Positions 1-6,429 of a stretch of 15,476 nt of DNA are shown piece after piece; position 1 is the stretch's first letter; every line of letters starts with the position of its first letter. A program made the position numbers and the translations under genes. A model generated the notes under the pieces. The model had not been told where the DNA came from, did no database searches, and saw nothing but the letters and a program-made list of their open reading frames with translations. Source of the DNA: CAYUUP01 sp964447925. GTDB taxonomy: Bacteria > Bacillota > Clostridia > Oscillospirales > Oscillospiraceae. The stretch spans positions 1-15,476 of the forward strand of contig CAYUUP010000028.1 of the NCBI GenBank assembly GCA_964447925.1, given 5' to 3'.

Positions 1-295
1 TGGTGCCGCCCACGGCGCACAGGGAGTTGTGGCAGTTGGTCAGCACATAGGGCAGAGGGAATTCCGTCAGGCCGCTGGCCCGGGCGGTCTGGATGATGCC
101 CACATAGGTGATGTCGTGGGAGGCCATAGCGTCAAATTTGATTTTCAGTTCGGCCATATTGCCGCTGGTGTTGTGGGCTTTCAGGACACCATAGGTCATG
201 GTGCGCTGCCGTCCTGTCTCCGGGACAAGCCCCTCCCCCGCCGTGACGAATTGCCCCTTTTGAAAGAAGGCGCCGCTGCCTAATACATGAATCAT
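1..295 (-). CDS. Aconitase-superfamily hydratase, N-terminal part (cut by window edge)
   Basis: Reading the minus strand from an ATG at 295 gives 98 codons with no stop, running off the left edge. The protein starts MIHVLGSGAFF and contains the stretches KAHNTSGNMAELKIKFD, SHDITYVGIIQTARASG and PYVLTNCHNSLCAVGGT. I recognise these from the clostridial proteins annotated 'hydratase', relatives of E. coli YbhJ in the aconitase/homoaconitase superfamily. Full-length members are several hundred residues long and are expected to bind a 4Fe-4S cluster, but the cluster ligands would lie outside this window. The start is supported by an AGGGGG ribosome binding site at 303-308, about 7 nt upstream, and by a good promoter further upstream. 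The substrate is unknown. The gene is divergent from noc and probably unrelated to it in function. Family call is from memory of conserved stretches. Confidence 0.75.
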   Translation of the reverse strand, partial: MIHVLGSGAFFQKGQFVTAGEGLVPETGRQRTMTYGVLKAHNTSGNMAELKIKFDAMASHDITYVGIIQTARASGLTEFPLPYVLTNCHNSLCAVGGT

Positions 296-347
296 AGGAT
301 AACCCCCTGCATATCCCCTTGGGAAAGTGCTTCTGATGTGGCATATA

Positions 348-376
348 ATTATATCAGAGATACGGCAAAAGCGCAA
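348..376 (-). promoter_or_regulatory. Sigma-A-type promoter for the minus-strand hydratase gene
   Basis: On the minus strand, TTGCGC (plus-strand 371-376) is followed after exactly 17 bp by a perfect TATAAT (348-353). A TGA directly before the hexamer adds an extended -10 TGn motif. The predicted transcript starts near 341, giving a leader of about 45 nt before the ATG at 295. Confidence 0.75.
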
Positions 377-512
377 GTCCCCGGTATAGCAGGAGACGGC
401 ACCATCTTTTCCCGGATTTTGGTGCGAGGTGTATTTATGATCGCATTTGAAGCGCCGCCGGGAAATATTTACGATTGCCTCCACCGTTCTCCCATATCCC
501 CCATTTCCAGTG

Positions 513-521
513 TGTTATAAT
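513..521 (+). promoter_or_regulatory. Extended -10 promoter for noc
   Basis: TGT followed by TATAAT (516-521) forms a perfect extended -10 element. No good -35 hexamer sits 16-18 bp upstream, so it would depend on the TGn motif or an activator. The predicted start is near 528, leaving an 85-nt leader before the noc ATG. The NBS-like sequences at 531-558 lie just downstream, where a bound protein could block initiation. Confidence 0.6.
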
Positions 522-612
522 AGAGCCATCTTTTCCGGGACAGGCTGTTTTCGGGAAAGGCGTGCGCCGCGTTTTTCTGGCGGACAACTGCTGAATTTCG
601 GGAGGGGATGTT

Positions 613-1425
613 ATGCCGTTGATTCGTAAAAAAGGGCTGTTTGAGAGTAATCGGGTGCTTTTTTTGCCTGTTGCAGAGATCACCCCCAACCCCAGCCAGC
701 CCAGGGTGCGATTTTCATCCCAGGGGCTGGAAGAGCTTGCGGCTTCCATCCGTGAACACGGGATTTTACAGCCCCTGTCGGTACGTCGGGTGGGCGGCGG
801 TTATCAGCTGGTATCCGGGGAGCGGCGATTGCGTGCTGCGGTCATGGCGGAGCTGACCACCGTCCCCTGTGTGGTGGTTTCCGCCGGGGAGCTGGAGTCC
901 TCCCTGCTGGCCCTGGTAGAGAATCTTCAGCGTCGGGATCTAGATTTTCTGGAGGAGGCCCAGGCCATCCGGCAGCTGATTGTCAGCTTCCGGCTCTCTC
1001 AGGAGGAGGCGGCCCGCCGCATTGGGAAATCTCAATCTGCGGTTGCAAATAAACTCAGGATTTTGAAACTGGATCCTGATCTGCTGAAGCAGTTGCAGGA
1101 GGCAGATCTGACAGAACGTCACGCTCGTGCGTTGCTCCGTCTGCCTGAGGAATCTCGCCCTGCCGCTCTGGAACACATCATCCGGAAGGAATTGACAGTG
1201 GCTCAGTCAGAGCGGTACATCGCCTCGCTGCTGATGGAGCCTGCTCCTCCCCGGCGGCAGCCGCAGATCTTGATTAAGGATGTGCGGCTCTTTCTGAACA
1301 CTGTGGAGCGCGGGTTGGACATGATGCGCTCGGCGGGGGTGGAGGCCAGCGCCCAGCGGCAGGAGGAACCGGAGACTATTGTCCTGACCATCCGCATTCC
1401 GCGTTCGGCGGCAACGCGAAAATAA
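613..1425 (+). CDS. noc: Nucleoid occlusion protein Noc (ParB paralogue)
   Basis: This 270-residue ParB/Noc-family protein is a CTP-dependent DNA clamp expected to bind scattered NBS sites and stop FtsZ assembly over the nucleoid. Residues 1-12 (MPLIRKKGLFES) are short, cationic and hydrophobic, as in the membrane-targeting helix of Bacillus Noc. The CTP-binding motif is GERRLRA at 69-75, and ENLQRRDLDF starts at 103. A helix-turn-helix covers about 130-153. The C-terminal end, DVRLFLNTVERGLDMM then TIVLTIRIP, resembles the Noc dimerisation domain. The specificity residues are Q141, K147, K152 and R169, which equal the Noc set (Q173, K179, K184, R201 in ParB alignment numbering) and not the ParB set. 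The start is fixed by GGAGGGG at 601-607. Unlike Bacillus, rsmG is not next to it but lies 4.2 kb downstream. Confidence 0.92.
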   Translation: MPLIRKKGLFESNRVLFLPVAEITPNPSQPRVRFSSQGLEELAASIREHGILQPLSVRRVGGGYQLVSGERRLRAAVMAELTTVPCVVVSAGELESSLLALVENLQRRDLDFLEEAQAIRQLIVSFRLSQEEAARRIGKSQSAVANKLRILKLDPDLLKQLQEADLTERHARALLRLPEESRPAALEHIIRKELTVAQSERYIASLLMEPAPPRRQPQILIKDVRLFLNTVERGLDMMRSAGVEASAQRQEEPETIVLTIRIPRSAATRK

Positions 1426-1438
1426 CCTTTGCACACTT

Positions 1439-1470
1439 CCCGATGTTTCACGTGAAACGTCGGGATTTTT
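1439..1470 (+). terminator. Probable Rho-independent terminator of noc that contains a parS site
   Basis: A 26-bp near-perfect palindrome at 1439-1464 (CCCGA, the parS core, then TCGGG, with one mismatched pair) is followed by ATTTTT at 1465-1470. In RNA it would form a stable hairpin with a U tract 14 nt after the noc stop codon. The next promoter (1541-1569) lies downstream, which fits termination here. Whether it terminates in the cell is inference, because the palindrome is also explained by parS. Confidence 0.5.
1444..1459 (+). other. parS: parS centromere site 1
   Basis: TGTTTCACGTGAAACG matches the bacterial parS consensus TGTTTCACGTGAAACA at 15 of 16 positions. It lies between noc and parA, the usual position near the origin. 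It is predicted to be the loading site for the ParB encoded at 2480. The second parS is its exact reverse complement. Confidence 0.93.
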
Positions 1471-1540
1471 GCCTTTGGGGACAAGTACGTGAATCGCTCC
1501 CGTTGACGCGTAAAGGCGCACCCTGAGGTTAAACTTCCTC

Positions 1541-1569
1541 TTGCAATTTCCGCTTCCTTCCTTTATAAT
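1541..1569 (+). promoter_or_regulatory. Sigma-A-type promoter for parA-parB
   Basis: TTGCAA at 1541-1546 is separated by exactly 17 bp from a perfect TATAAT at 1564-1569. Transcription would start near 1576, 30 nt before the parA ATG at 1606. This rules against the in-frame GTG at 1573 as the translation start. The promoter lies about 80 bp from parS 1, so ParB spreading from parS could affect it. Confidence 0.8.
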
Positions 1570-1605
1570 AGAGTGACAGACAACGCGGATGGGAGAGCGG
1601 ATTTC

Positions 1606-2367
1606 ATGGCAAAGCGGATTGTCATTGCGAATCAAAAAGGCGGCGTGGGTAAAACGACTACCGCCGTCAATCTGGCGGCAGCCCTCCATGCTGCCGGCCA
1701 GCGGGTACTGCTGTGCGACTTTGATTCTCAGGGTAACGCTACCTCCGGCTTCGGCGTGGACAAGAACGCGGTCACTCCAACAGTTTATGAGGTGCTGCTG
1801 GGCAGCGTCCGGGCGGAGGAGGCCGTGGTTAAGACGAAATACGGTGATCTGCTGCCCGCCAACAAGTCTTTGGCCGGGGCGGGTATTGAGTTGGTGGATA
1901 TGGATAACCGGGCGCACCGGCTTCGGGATGCCCTGGATACACTGGAGGGCAGCTACGACTTTATTTTTATCGACTGCCCTCCCTCTCTGGAGCTGCTGAC
2001 CCTCAACGGCCTGGGAGCGGCCCGCTCAGTCCTGATTCCCGTCCAGTGTGAGTATTATGCGCTGGAGGGGCTCACTGATCTGATGACCACTATCCGGCTG
2101 GTACGGAGGAGAATTAATCCTTCGCTGGACATCGAGGGACTGCTTTTGACTATGTACGATGGCCGCACGAATCTCTCCCTTCAGGTGGCCCAAGAGGTCA
2201 AGCGTCACTTCGCCGGGAAAGTATATGCCACCGTTATCCCCAGGAACGTTCGGCTGTCTGAGGCACCCAGCCATGGGATGCCGGTGAGCGCCTATGACAG
2301 ATTCTCCCGAGGGGCCGAGGCGTATCGCCAGTTGGCGGAGGAAATACTCCGGCAGTGCGGACATTAA
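1606..2367 (+). CDS. parA: Chromosome partitioning ATPase ParA (Soj)
   Basis: This 253-residue MinD/ParA-type Walker ATPase, the usual Soj length, cycles between DNA-bound dimer and free monomer. With ParB-parS complexes it moves newly copied origins apart; in Firmicutes it also modulates DnaA. The deviant Walker A motif KGGVGKTTT is at residues 11-19 with the signature lysine K11. Walker A' DFDSQGN lies at 38-44, and a Walker B-like FIFIDCPPSLE follows. The start at 1606 is chosen because MAKRIVIANQKGG is the usual family N-terminus, the GTG at 1573 precedes the predicted transcript start, and GGGAG at 1591-1595 can serve as a ribosome binding site, although 10 nt away. The gene is flanked by the two parS sites and followed by parB. 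Confidence 0.95.
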   Translation: MAKRIVIANQKGGVGKTTTAVNLAAALHAAGQRVLLCDFDSQGNATSGFGVDKNAVTPTVYEVLLGSVRAEEAVVKTKYGDLLPANKSLAGAGIELVDMDNRAHRLRDALDTLEGSYDFIFIDCPPSLELLTLNGLGAARSVLIPVQCEYYALEGLTDLMTTIRLVRRRINPSLDIEGLLLTMYDGRTNLSLQVAQEVKRHFAGKVYATVIPRNVRLSEAPSHGMPVSAYDRFSRGAEAYRQLAEEILRQCGH

Positions 2368-2391
2368 CAGCTAGATTGCCGAAGGAGGTAC

Positions 2392-2438
2392 CCTGCGGAC
2401 AGTGCTTTGGGACGTTTCACGTGAAACATCGCCGCAGG
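2392..2438 (+). repeat. Stem-loop enclosing parS 2 in the parB leader
   Basis: CCTGCGG at 2392-2398 and CCGCAGG at 2432-2438 are perfect complements and enclose the parS palindrome. In RNA this gives a nested hairpin between the orphan Shine-Dalgarno at 2382 and the parB ribosome binding site at 2468. No T run follows, so it is not an obvious terminator. Confidence 0.5.
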
Positions 2439-2467
2439 CGGAACCCAGACGGCAAATACAAATATAA
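2402..2467 (+). CDS. Possible leader peptide upstream of parB
   Basis: A very strong Shine-Dalgarno sequence, AAGGAGGT at 2382-2389, has no annotated gene after it. In range is a GTG at 2402 that opens 21 codons (starting with valine codon GTG, then LWDVSRETSPQAEPRRQIQI) and ends with TAA at 2465-2467. That stop directly abuts the parB ribosome binding site GAGGTG at 2468-2473. The frame passes through parS 2, which explains the VSRET segment. The 12-nt spacing from the Shine-Dalgarno to GTG is long; an in-frame CTG at 2393 would be too close. It may be a translational coupler for parB or a chance frame. Confidence 0.25.
   Translation: MLWDVSRETSPQAEPRRQIQI
2413..2428 (+). other. parS: parS centromere site 2
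   Basis: CGTTTCACGTGAAACA matches the parS consensus at 15 of 16 positions. It is the exact reverse complement of parS 1, and the identity extends to a 21-bp block (2411-2431 versus 1441-1461). It lies between parA and parB, 969 bp from the first site. Confidence 0.92.
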
Positions 2468-2479
2468 GAGGTGAAAGAA

Positions 2480-3382
2480 ATGCCAAAGCATGAAACCGGT
2501 TTGGGCCGGGGCCTTGGGGCACTGCTGGGGGATGACCCCTCCCCTTCTGGTGTCTCCACCCTGCCCATTGAAAAGGTAGAGGCCAATCGGGGACAGCCCC
2601 GCACCAATTTTGACCCGGAAGCACTGGAGGATCTGGCGGACTCCATCCGCACCCACGGCATTCTTCAGCCCATCGCCGTCCGTCTGCTTCCCTCGGGCTA
2701 CTATCAGATAATTTCCGGTGAACGGAGATGGCGGGCGGCCCGGATGGTCGGTCTGCGAGAGATCCCTGTGGTGGTGCTGGAGGCAAACGACCGCAAGGTG
2801 ATGGAGCTGAGCCTGATCGAAAACCTTCAGCGGGAGGACTTAAATCCCCTGGAGGAGGCCCGGGGCTATCAGACCCTGATGCGGGAATATGGCCTTTCCC
2901 AAGAGGAGACGGCCCGGCGGGTGGGTAAATCCCGGCCGGCAGTGGCCAATGCTGTCCGGCTGCTGCAGCTCTCTGAGCCGGTGATTGCCATGGTGGAGGA
3001 AGGACAGCTCTCTGCGGGCCACGCCCGAAGTCTGCTGCCGGTAGAGGATCCGGAGAGCCAGCAGGTACTGGCCCGGGAGGTTGTCCAAAAGGAGCTGTCC
3101 GTCCGGCAGACGGAGGCGTTGGTGAAGCAGTTTCAAAAAAAACAGACGGAGCCGGAGGGCAAGCGGATCCCGGGAGACGAGGTAGATTATGCCGGCCTGG
3201 CGGCCCAGGCACTCGCCAGCCGGTTGGGGCGGAAGGTCCGCATCGTCAGCGGCAAGCGCAAGGGCCGTGTGGAGTTGGAATACTACGGTTCTGAGGATTT
3301 GAACACATTGTTGGAGCTGCTGGAGCGGCTGCCCCAAGCCGACAGCAGGGGTGATGACAGCAAAAATCAGAGCGCACACTGA
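2480..3382 (+). CDS. parB: Chromosome partitioning protein ParB (Spo0J)
   Basis: This 300-residue CTPase clamp loads at parS, spreads, recruits SMC and stimulates ParA. The N-terminal segment GLGRGLGALLGD (residues 7-18) is the conserved ParA-activating motif with R10. The CTP motif GERRWRA is at 80-86 and ENLQRED starts at 114. A helix-turn-helix lies around 141-164, and a C-terminal dimerisation domain ends with YYGSEDLNTLLELLERL. Residues R152, A158, Q163 and G180 occupy the positions that set parS versus NBS specificity, and R and G there are the ParB type. I chose ATG 2480 over an in-frame GTG at 2471 because GAGGTG at 2468-2473 then sits 6 nt upstream, whereas the GTG is inside that ribosome binding site. 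The gene is followed after 20 bp by serS. Confidence 0.95.
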   Translation: MPKHETGLGRGLGALLGDDPSPSGVSTLPIEKVEANRGQPRTNFDPEALEDLADSIRTHGILQPIAVRLLPSGYYQIISGERRWRAARMVGLREIPVVVLEANDRKVMELSLIENLQREDLNPLEEARGYQTLMREYGLSQEETARRVGKSRPAVANAVRLLQLSEPVIAMVEEGQLSAGHARSLLPVEDPESQQVLAREVVQKELSVRQTEALVKQFQKKQTEPEGKRIPGDEVDYAGLAAQALASRLGRKVRIVSGKRKGRVELEYYGSEDLNTLLELLERLPQADSRGDDSKNQSAH

Positions 3383-3402
3383 GAGGGAAGGAGAAAATTG
3401 CA

Positions 3403-4692
3403 ATGCTAGATATTAAACTGATCAAAGAGGATCCCCAGAGGGTCAAGCAGCGCATCCGCGACCGTGAAATGGACTGCGATCACATCGTGGACCGCATCCT
3501 GGAGCTGGACGCCCAACGGCGGGAGCTGATTTATAGGACTGAGGGACTGAAAGCAGAGCAGAACAAGGCATCCAAAAGTATCCCCCAGATGAAAAAGGCG
3601 GGAGAAGATGTGGCCCCAGTGCTGGCCAGGATGGCAGAGATCAAGGCGGAGAGCAAGGCCATCGACAGCCAGCTGGCCCAGGTGGAGGAGGAGTACCGCG
3701 TGAATATGCTGTCCCTGCCCAACCTGCCTGACCCCGATCTGGCCCCCGGCGGAAAGGAGAACAATCAGCCCATCCGCTACTATGGCGAGCCGCATCGCTT
3801 TGATTTTACCCCCAAGCACCACGTCGATCTTTGTACCGACCTGGGGCTGATTGACTATGAGCGGGGCGTCAAACTGGCCGGATCCGGATTCTGGATTTAC
3901 CGGGGGCTGGGCGCACGGCTGGAATGGGCGCTGCTGAATTACTTCATTGATACTCATCTGGCCGATGGCTATGAACTGGTGCTGGTACCCCATATGCTGG
4001 AATACGCCTGCGGCCTGACCGCCGGACAGTTTCCCAAGTTTGCTGATGAGGTCTATAAGATTGCCAACCCCACCGATGACCGGGTTCACTATATGCTGCC
4101 AACTGCAGAGGCTGCGCTGGCTTCTCTCCACCGGGACGAGATTCTCTCCGAGGAGGAGCTGCCCCTGAAGTATATCTCCTACACCCCCTGTTTCCGCCGG
4201 GAGGCCGGTTCCTACCGGGCCGATGAGCGGGGTATGGTGCGGGGACACCAGTTTAATAAGGTGGAGATGTTCCAGTTTACCACGCCGGAGGGTTCTGACG
4301 CCGCATTTGACGAGCTTGTGGGTAAGGCGGAGGCCCTGGTGAAGGGGTTGGGCTTCCACTTCCGCACCGTCAAGCTGGCCGCCGGGGACTGCTCTGCATC
4401 TATGGCCCGCACCTATGATATCGAGATTCAAATCCCGTCCATGGACGGCTATAAAGAGGTTAGCTCAGTGTCCAATGCCCGGGACTATCAGGCCCGCCGG
4501 GGGAACATCCGCTTTCGTCGCGAGGCTACTGGCAAGCCTGAATTTTGCCATACGCTGAATGGTTCAGGCCTGGCCACTTCCCGCATTCTCCCTGCACTGG
4601 TGGAGCAGAACCAGCAGGCTGACGGCTCTGTGGTGGTGCCGGAGGTGCTGCGGAAGTATCTGGGCGGGCTGGAGATTATCCGCAAGCCCTGA
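3403..4692 (+). CDS. serS: Serine--tRNA ligase
   Basis: This 429-residue class II aminoacyl-tRNA synthetase charges tRNA-Ser, and tRNA-Sec if present, with serine in the cytoplasm. An N-terminal coiled-coil arm for the tRNA covers roughly residues 25-105. The serine-binding TAE loop is at 234-236, motif 2 begins FRREAGS at 264, and motif 3 is GSGLATSR at 387-394. The TAE is followed by AAL, where I usually expect VPL, and the segment SSVSNARDYQARR replaces the more common SSCSNCEDFQARR, so this is a somewhat divergent subtype. Length is normal. ATG 3403 has AAGGAG at 3388-3393. The 20-bp gap after parB and lack of a promoter suggest co-transcription. No T-box leader is seen. Confidence 0.95.
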   Translation: MLDIKLIKEDPQRVKQRIRDREMDCDHIVDRILELDAQRRELIYRTEGLKAEQNKASKSIPQMKKAGEDVAPVLARMAEIKAESKAIDSQLAQVEEEYRVNMLSLPNLPDPDLAPGGKENNQPIRYYGEPHRFDFTPKHHVDLCTDLGLIDYERGVKLAGSGFWIYRGLGARLEWALLNYFIDTHLADGYELVLVPHMLEYACGLTAGQFPKFADEVYKIANPTDDRVHYMLPTAEAALASLHRDEILSEEELPLKYISYTPCFRREAGSYRADERGMVRGHQFNKVEMFQFTTPEGSDAAFDELVGKAEALVKGLGFHFRTVKLAAGDCSASMARTYDIEIQIPSMDGYKEVSSVSNARDYQARRGNIRFRREATGKPEFCHTLNGSGLATSRILPALVEQNQQADGSVVVPEVLRKYLGGLEIIRKP

Positions 4693-4763
4693 GCCTGCCC
4701 TCCCCGCCGGAGCGGCCCGCCTGGGTGGGTGAGAATACGTGCAATATGAAGGAGAAATGACCT

Positions 4764-5222
4764 GTGAAAGAGAAAACAAAAGTGAAAAAACCCGGCTGGG
4801 TTGAAGAATTCAAGACCTTTATCATGCGGGGGAACGTCATGAACCTGGCGGTAGGCGTCATCATCGGTTCCGCCTTTGGAACCATCACCACCTCCCTCAC
4901 GGATGACCTGATTATGCCCATCATCAGCCTGGTCTGCGGCGGCATCAGCTTTGAAAGCTGGCAGCTGAACCTGACGAATCTGTTGGGTAAGGCGGGTACT
5001 GATGGCGCTGATATCATTCTGAACTTCGGCTCCTTTGTCTCCGCTGTGCTGAACTTTCTCATCTTGGCTCTTGTGATCTTCTGGATGGTGAAGGTGGTGA
5101 ACGGCATTATGGACAAGGCGAAGAAGAAGGAGGAGGCCCCGGCCCCTGTGCCAGAGCCATCCAATGAGGAGAAGCTGCTGGCGGAGATTCGCGACCTGCT
5201 GAAGGAAAACGATGGAAAATAA
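4764..5222 (+). CDS. mscL: Large-conductance mechanosensitive channel MscL
   Basis: This 152-residue inner-membrane channel forms a homopentamer that opens under high membrane tension to release solutes during osmotic downshock. The MscL signature FKTFIMRGNVMNLAVGVIIG starts at residue 16 and covers the N-terminal helix and TM1 (about 24-50). TM2 is about 88-115, then a charged, proline-rich linker (KKKEEAPAPVPEPS) leads to a C-terminal amphipathic helix (NEEKLLAEIRDLLKEN). The GTG start at 4764 is preceded by AAGGAG at 4749-4754. The 71-bp gap after serS has no clear terminator. The 3' end overlaps the next gene by 11 bp, which suggests coupled translation. Confidence 0.94.
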   Translation: MKEKTKVKKPGWVEEFKTFIMRGNVMNLAVGVIIGSAFGTITTSLTDDLIMPIISLVCGGISFESWQLNLTNLLGKAGTDGADIILNFGSFVSAVLNFLILALVIFWMVKVVNGIMDKAKKKEEAPAPVPEPSNEEKLLAEIRDLLKENDGK

Positions 5223-5505
5223 GCGGATTCTTGCCATGACTGGCGTGATCTACATGGTTATCATCGTGCTGCTGATGACCTATTGGATGGCCACCATGAC
5301 ATTCCTCCGGGGCATCGCTGGCATTATGCTCTTTCCCGCCTTCGGCTGCCTGTCTGCCCTCTATTGGAATCAGCTGTGGAGGGTACGGCACCTTGAGGAT
5401 CAGCGGGGAAGACCCGCAGTGCTGGCCGTATGCGGCACGATATTCGCGATAGCCTGTGTATTCTGTCTGGTGTGGGGCATCGGGCAGGTGATTGCGGCTC
5501 TGTGA
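5212..5505 (+). CDS. Small membrane protein of unknown function, coupled to mscL
   Basis: I do not recognise this 97-residue protein. It has three hydrophobic stretches, at about 8-28, 34-52 and 69-97, which look like three transmembrane helices. They are separated by a basic/acidic loop (WRVRHLEDQRGRP, 56-68). It is rich in Met, Trp and Cys and has no signal-peptide cleavage site that I can see. The ATG at 5212 lies inside the end of mscL, with an 11-bp overlap, and AAGGA at 5202-5206 can serve as its ribosome binding site. The overlap indicates that it is translated with MscL, but that does not prove a shared function. Confidence 0.8.
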   Translation: MENKRILAMTGVIYMVIIVLLMTYWMATMTFLRGIAGIMLFPAFGCLSALYWNQLWRVRHLEDQRGRPAVLAVCGTIFAIACVFCLVWGIGQVIAAL

Positions 5506-5608
5506 CCGCAGGGCCAGAAAAGGAGTAGCGTCTGCGCTTACGCGGCCGGGGAGAATCGCGCCCCGACAGGACACTGGCAGACAGAGAGGGGACGGAGGAA
5601 GCAGGGCA

Positions 5609-6310
5609 ATGGAAAGAATGATCAGACAGGGCCTTGTGGAGTTGGGACTCTCCCCTGCCCCGGCAGCCATGCTGGCGGAGTATGGACGTCTGCTGATTCA
5701 AGGTAGCCGGGAGTTGAATCTGACTGCCATTACCCAGCCGGAGGACGTGGCCCGCCTACATATGCTGGACTGTGCAGCTTTGGCGGGGCTTGTCAATCTG
5801 CAGGGGAGGACTGTCATCGATGTGGGTACTGGGGCGGGCTTTCCCGGACTGGTGCTGAAAATCGTAGAGCCGACGATTCGGCTAACCCTTCTGGACGCAC
5901 GGGAGAAGCGGTTGGACTGGGTGGCGGAGGTTGCCGCTGCCTTGGGGGTGCAGGGCGTGACATTCCTCCATGGCCGGGCGGAGGAATTGGCGCGGACGCC
6001 AGAACACCGAGAGCAATATGATGTGGCCGTTTCCCGGGCGGTGGCGCCTTTCTCTTTGCTGTGTGAGCTGTGTCTGCCACTGGTGCGGCCGGGCGGTACC
6101 TTCCTGGCTATGAAGGGGCCGGAGGGCCGGACGGAGACGGACGCCGGAGAGCGGGCGTTAGAGCGGCTGGGGGGACAGCTACGGGAGATACTGCCCTATG
6201 CCATCCCCGGCACAGACGTCAGGCGGCTGGTGGCAGCGGTGGAGAAGACGTTGCCTACGCCGGAGGGATACCCACGGCGGTATGCCAAAGCGAAACGGGA
6301 TCCGCTGTGA
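5609..6310 (+). CDS. rsmG: 16S rRNA (guanine-N7) methyltransferase RsmG
   Basis: This 233-residue SAM-dependent methyltransferase (old name GidB) modifies a guanine in the 530 loop of 16S rRNA (G527 in E. coli), which affects streptomycin response. The SAM-binding loop VIDVGTGAGFPGL is at 69-81 and is preceded by HMLDCAAL. LTLLDAREKRLDW follows the next strand, and YDVAVSRAVAPF and PGGTFLAMKG are typical further motifs. The open frame extends upstream to 5492, but ATG 5609 gives the normal length and N-terminus and has GGAGG at 5595-5599. In many Firmicutes rsmG precedes noc; here it follows the par locus, separated by serS, mscL and the small membrane gene. Confidence 0.94.
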   Translation: MERMIRQGLVELGLSPAPAAMLAEYGRLLIQGSRELNLTAITQPEDVARLHMLDCAALAGLVNLQGRTVIDVGTGAGFPGLVLKIVEPTIRLTLLDAREKRLDWVAEVAAALGVQGVTFLHGRAEELARTPEHREQYDVAVSRAVAPFSLLCELCLPLVRPGGTFLAMKGPEGRTETDAGERALERLGGQLREILPYAIPGTDVRRLVAAVEKTLPTPEGYPRRYAKAKRDPL

Positions 6311-6416
6311 ATTGCAACAAGAAAAGACGTAAACGCGCCTTATAACTATGGGAAATAGATAAAATTTGGCGAAGCCGGAAAATTTGGAAATATTGCGTGC
6401 AAACCGGCGCCATATC

Positions 6417-6425
6417 TGATATAAT
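6417..6425 (+). promoter_or_regulatory. Extended -10 promoter driving the structured leader and probably prs
   Basis: TGA followed by a perfect TATAAT at 6420-6425 forms an extended -10 element. The hexamer 17 bp upstream (GTGCAA, 6397-6402) matches TTGACA poorly. The predicted start is 6430-6433, which coincides with the first base pairs of the predicted RNA stem at 6430-6441. Confidence 0.65.
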
Positions 6426-6429
6426 GAGT

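Larger units (their letters stand above)
296..612. other. Divergent intergenic region with promoters and NBS-like sequences
   Basis: This 317-bp gap has no convincing gene. It holds the minus-strand promoter at 348-376, the plus-strand extended -10 at 513-521 and the noc ribosome binding site at 601-607. It also carries a cluster of sequences resembling halves of the Noc binding site ATTTCCCGGGAAAT: TTTTCCCGG at 407-415, CCGGGAAAT at 458-466, TTTTCCGGGA at 531-540 and TTTTCGGGAAA at 548-558. A 6-bp inverted repeat, GCACCA with TGGTGC, brackets the first of these. None is a full 14-bp match. Confidence 0.5.

Noticed and set aside
1573..1605. Upstream in-frame GTG extension of ParA by 11 residues
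   Set aside because: It precedes the predicted transcription start of the promoter at 1541-1569, and the family N-terminus begins at 1606.
2463..2468. TATAAG before parB as a separate parB promoter
   Set aside because: No -35 element is present and it lies at the parB ribosome binding site, too close to the start codon.
2364..3212. Long minus-strand open frame of 282 codons opposite parB
   Set aside because: It is a proline-rich low-complexity shadow of the GC-rich parB frame, with no family resemblance.
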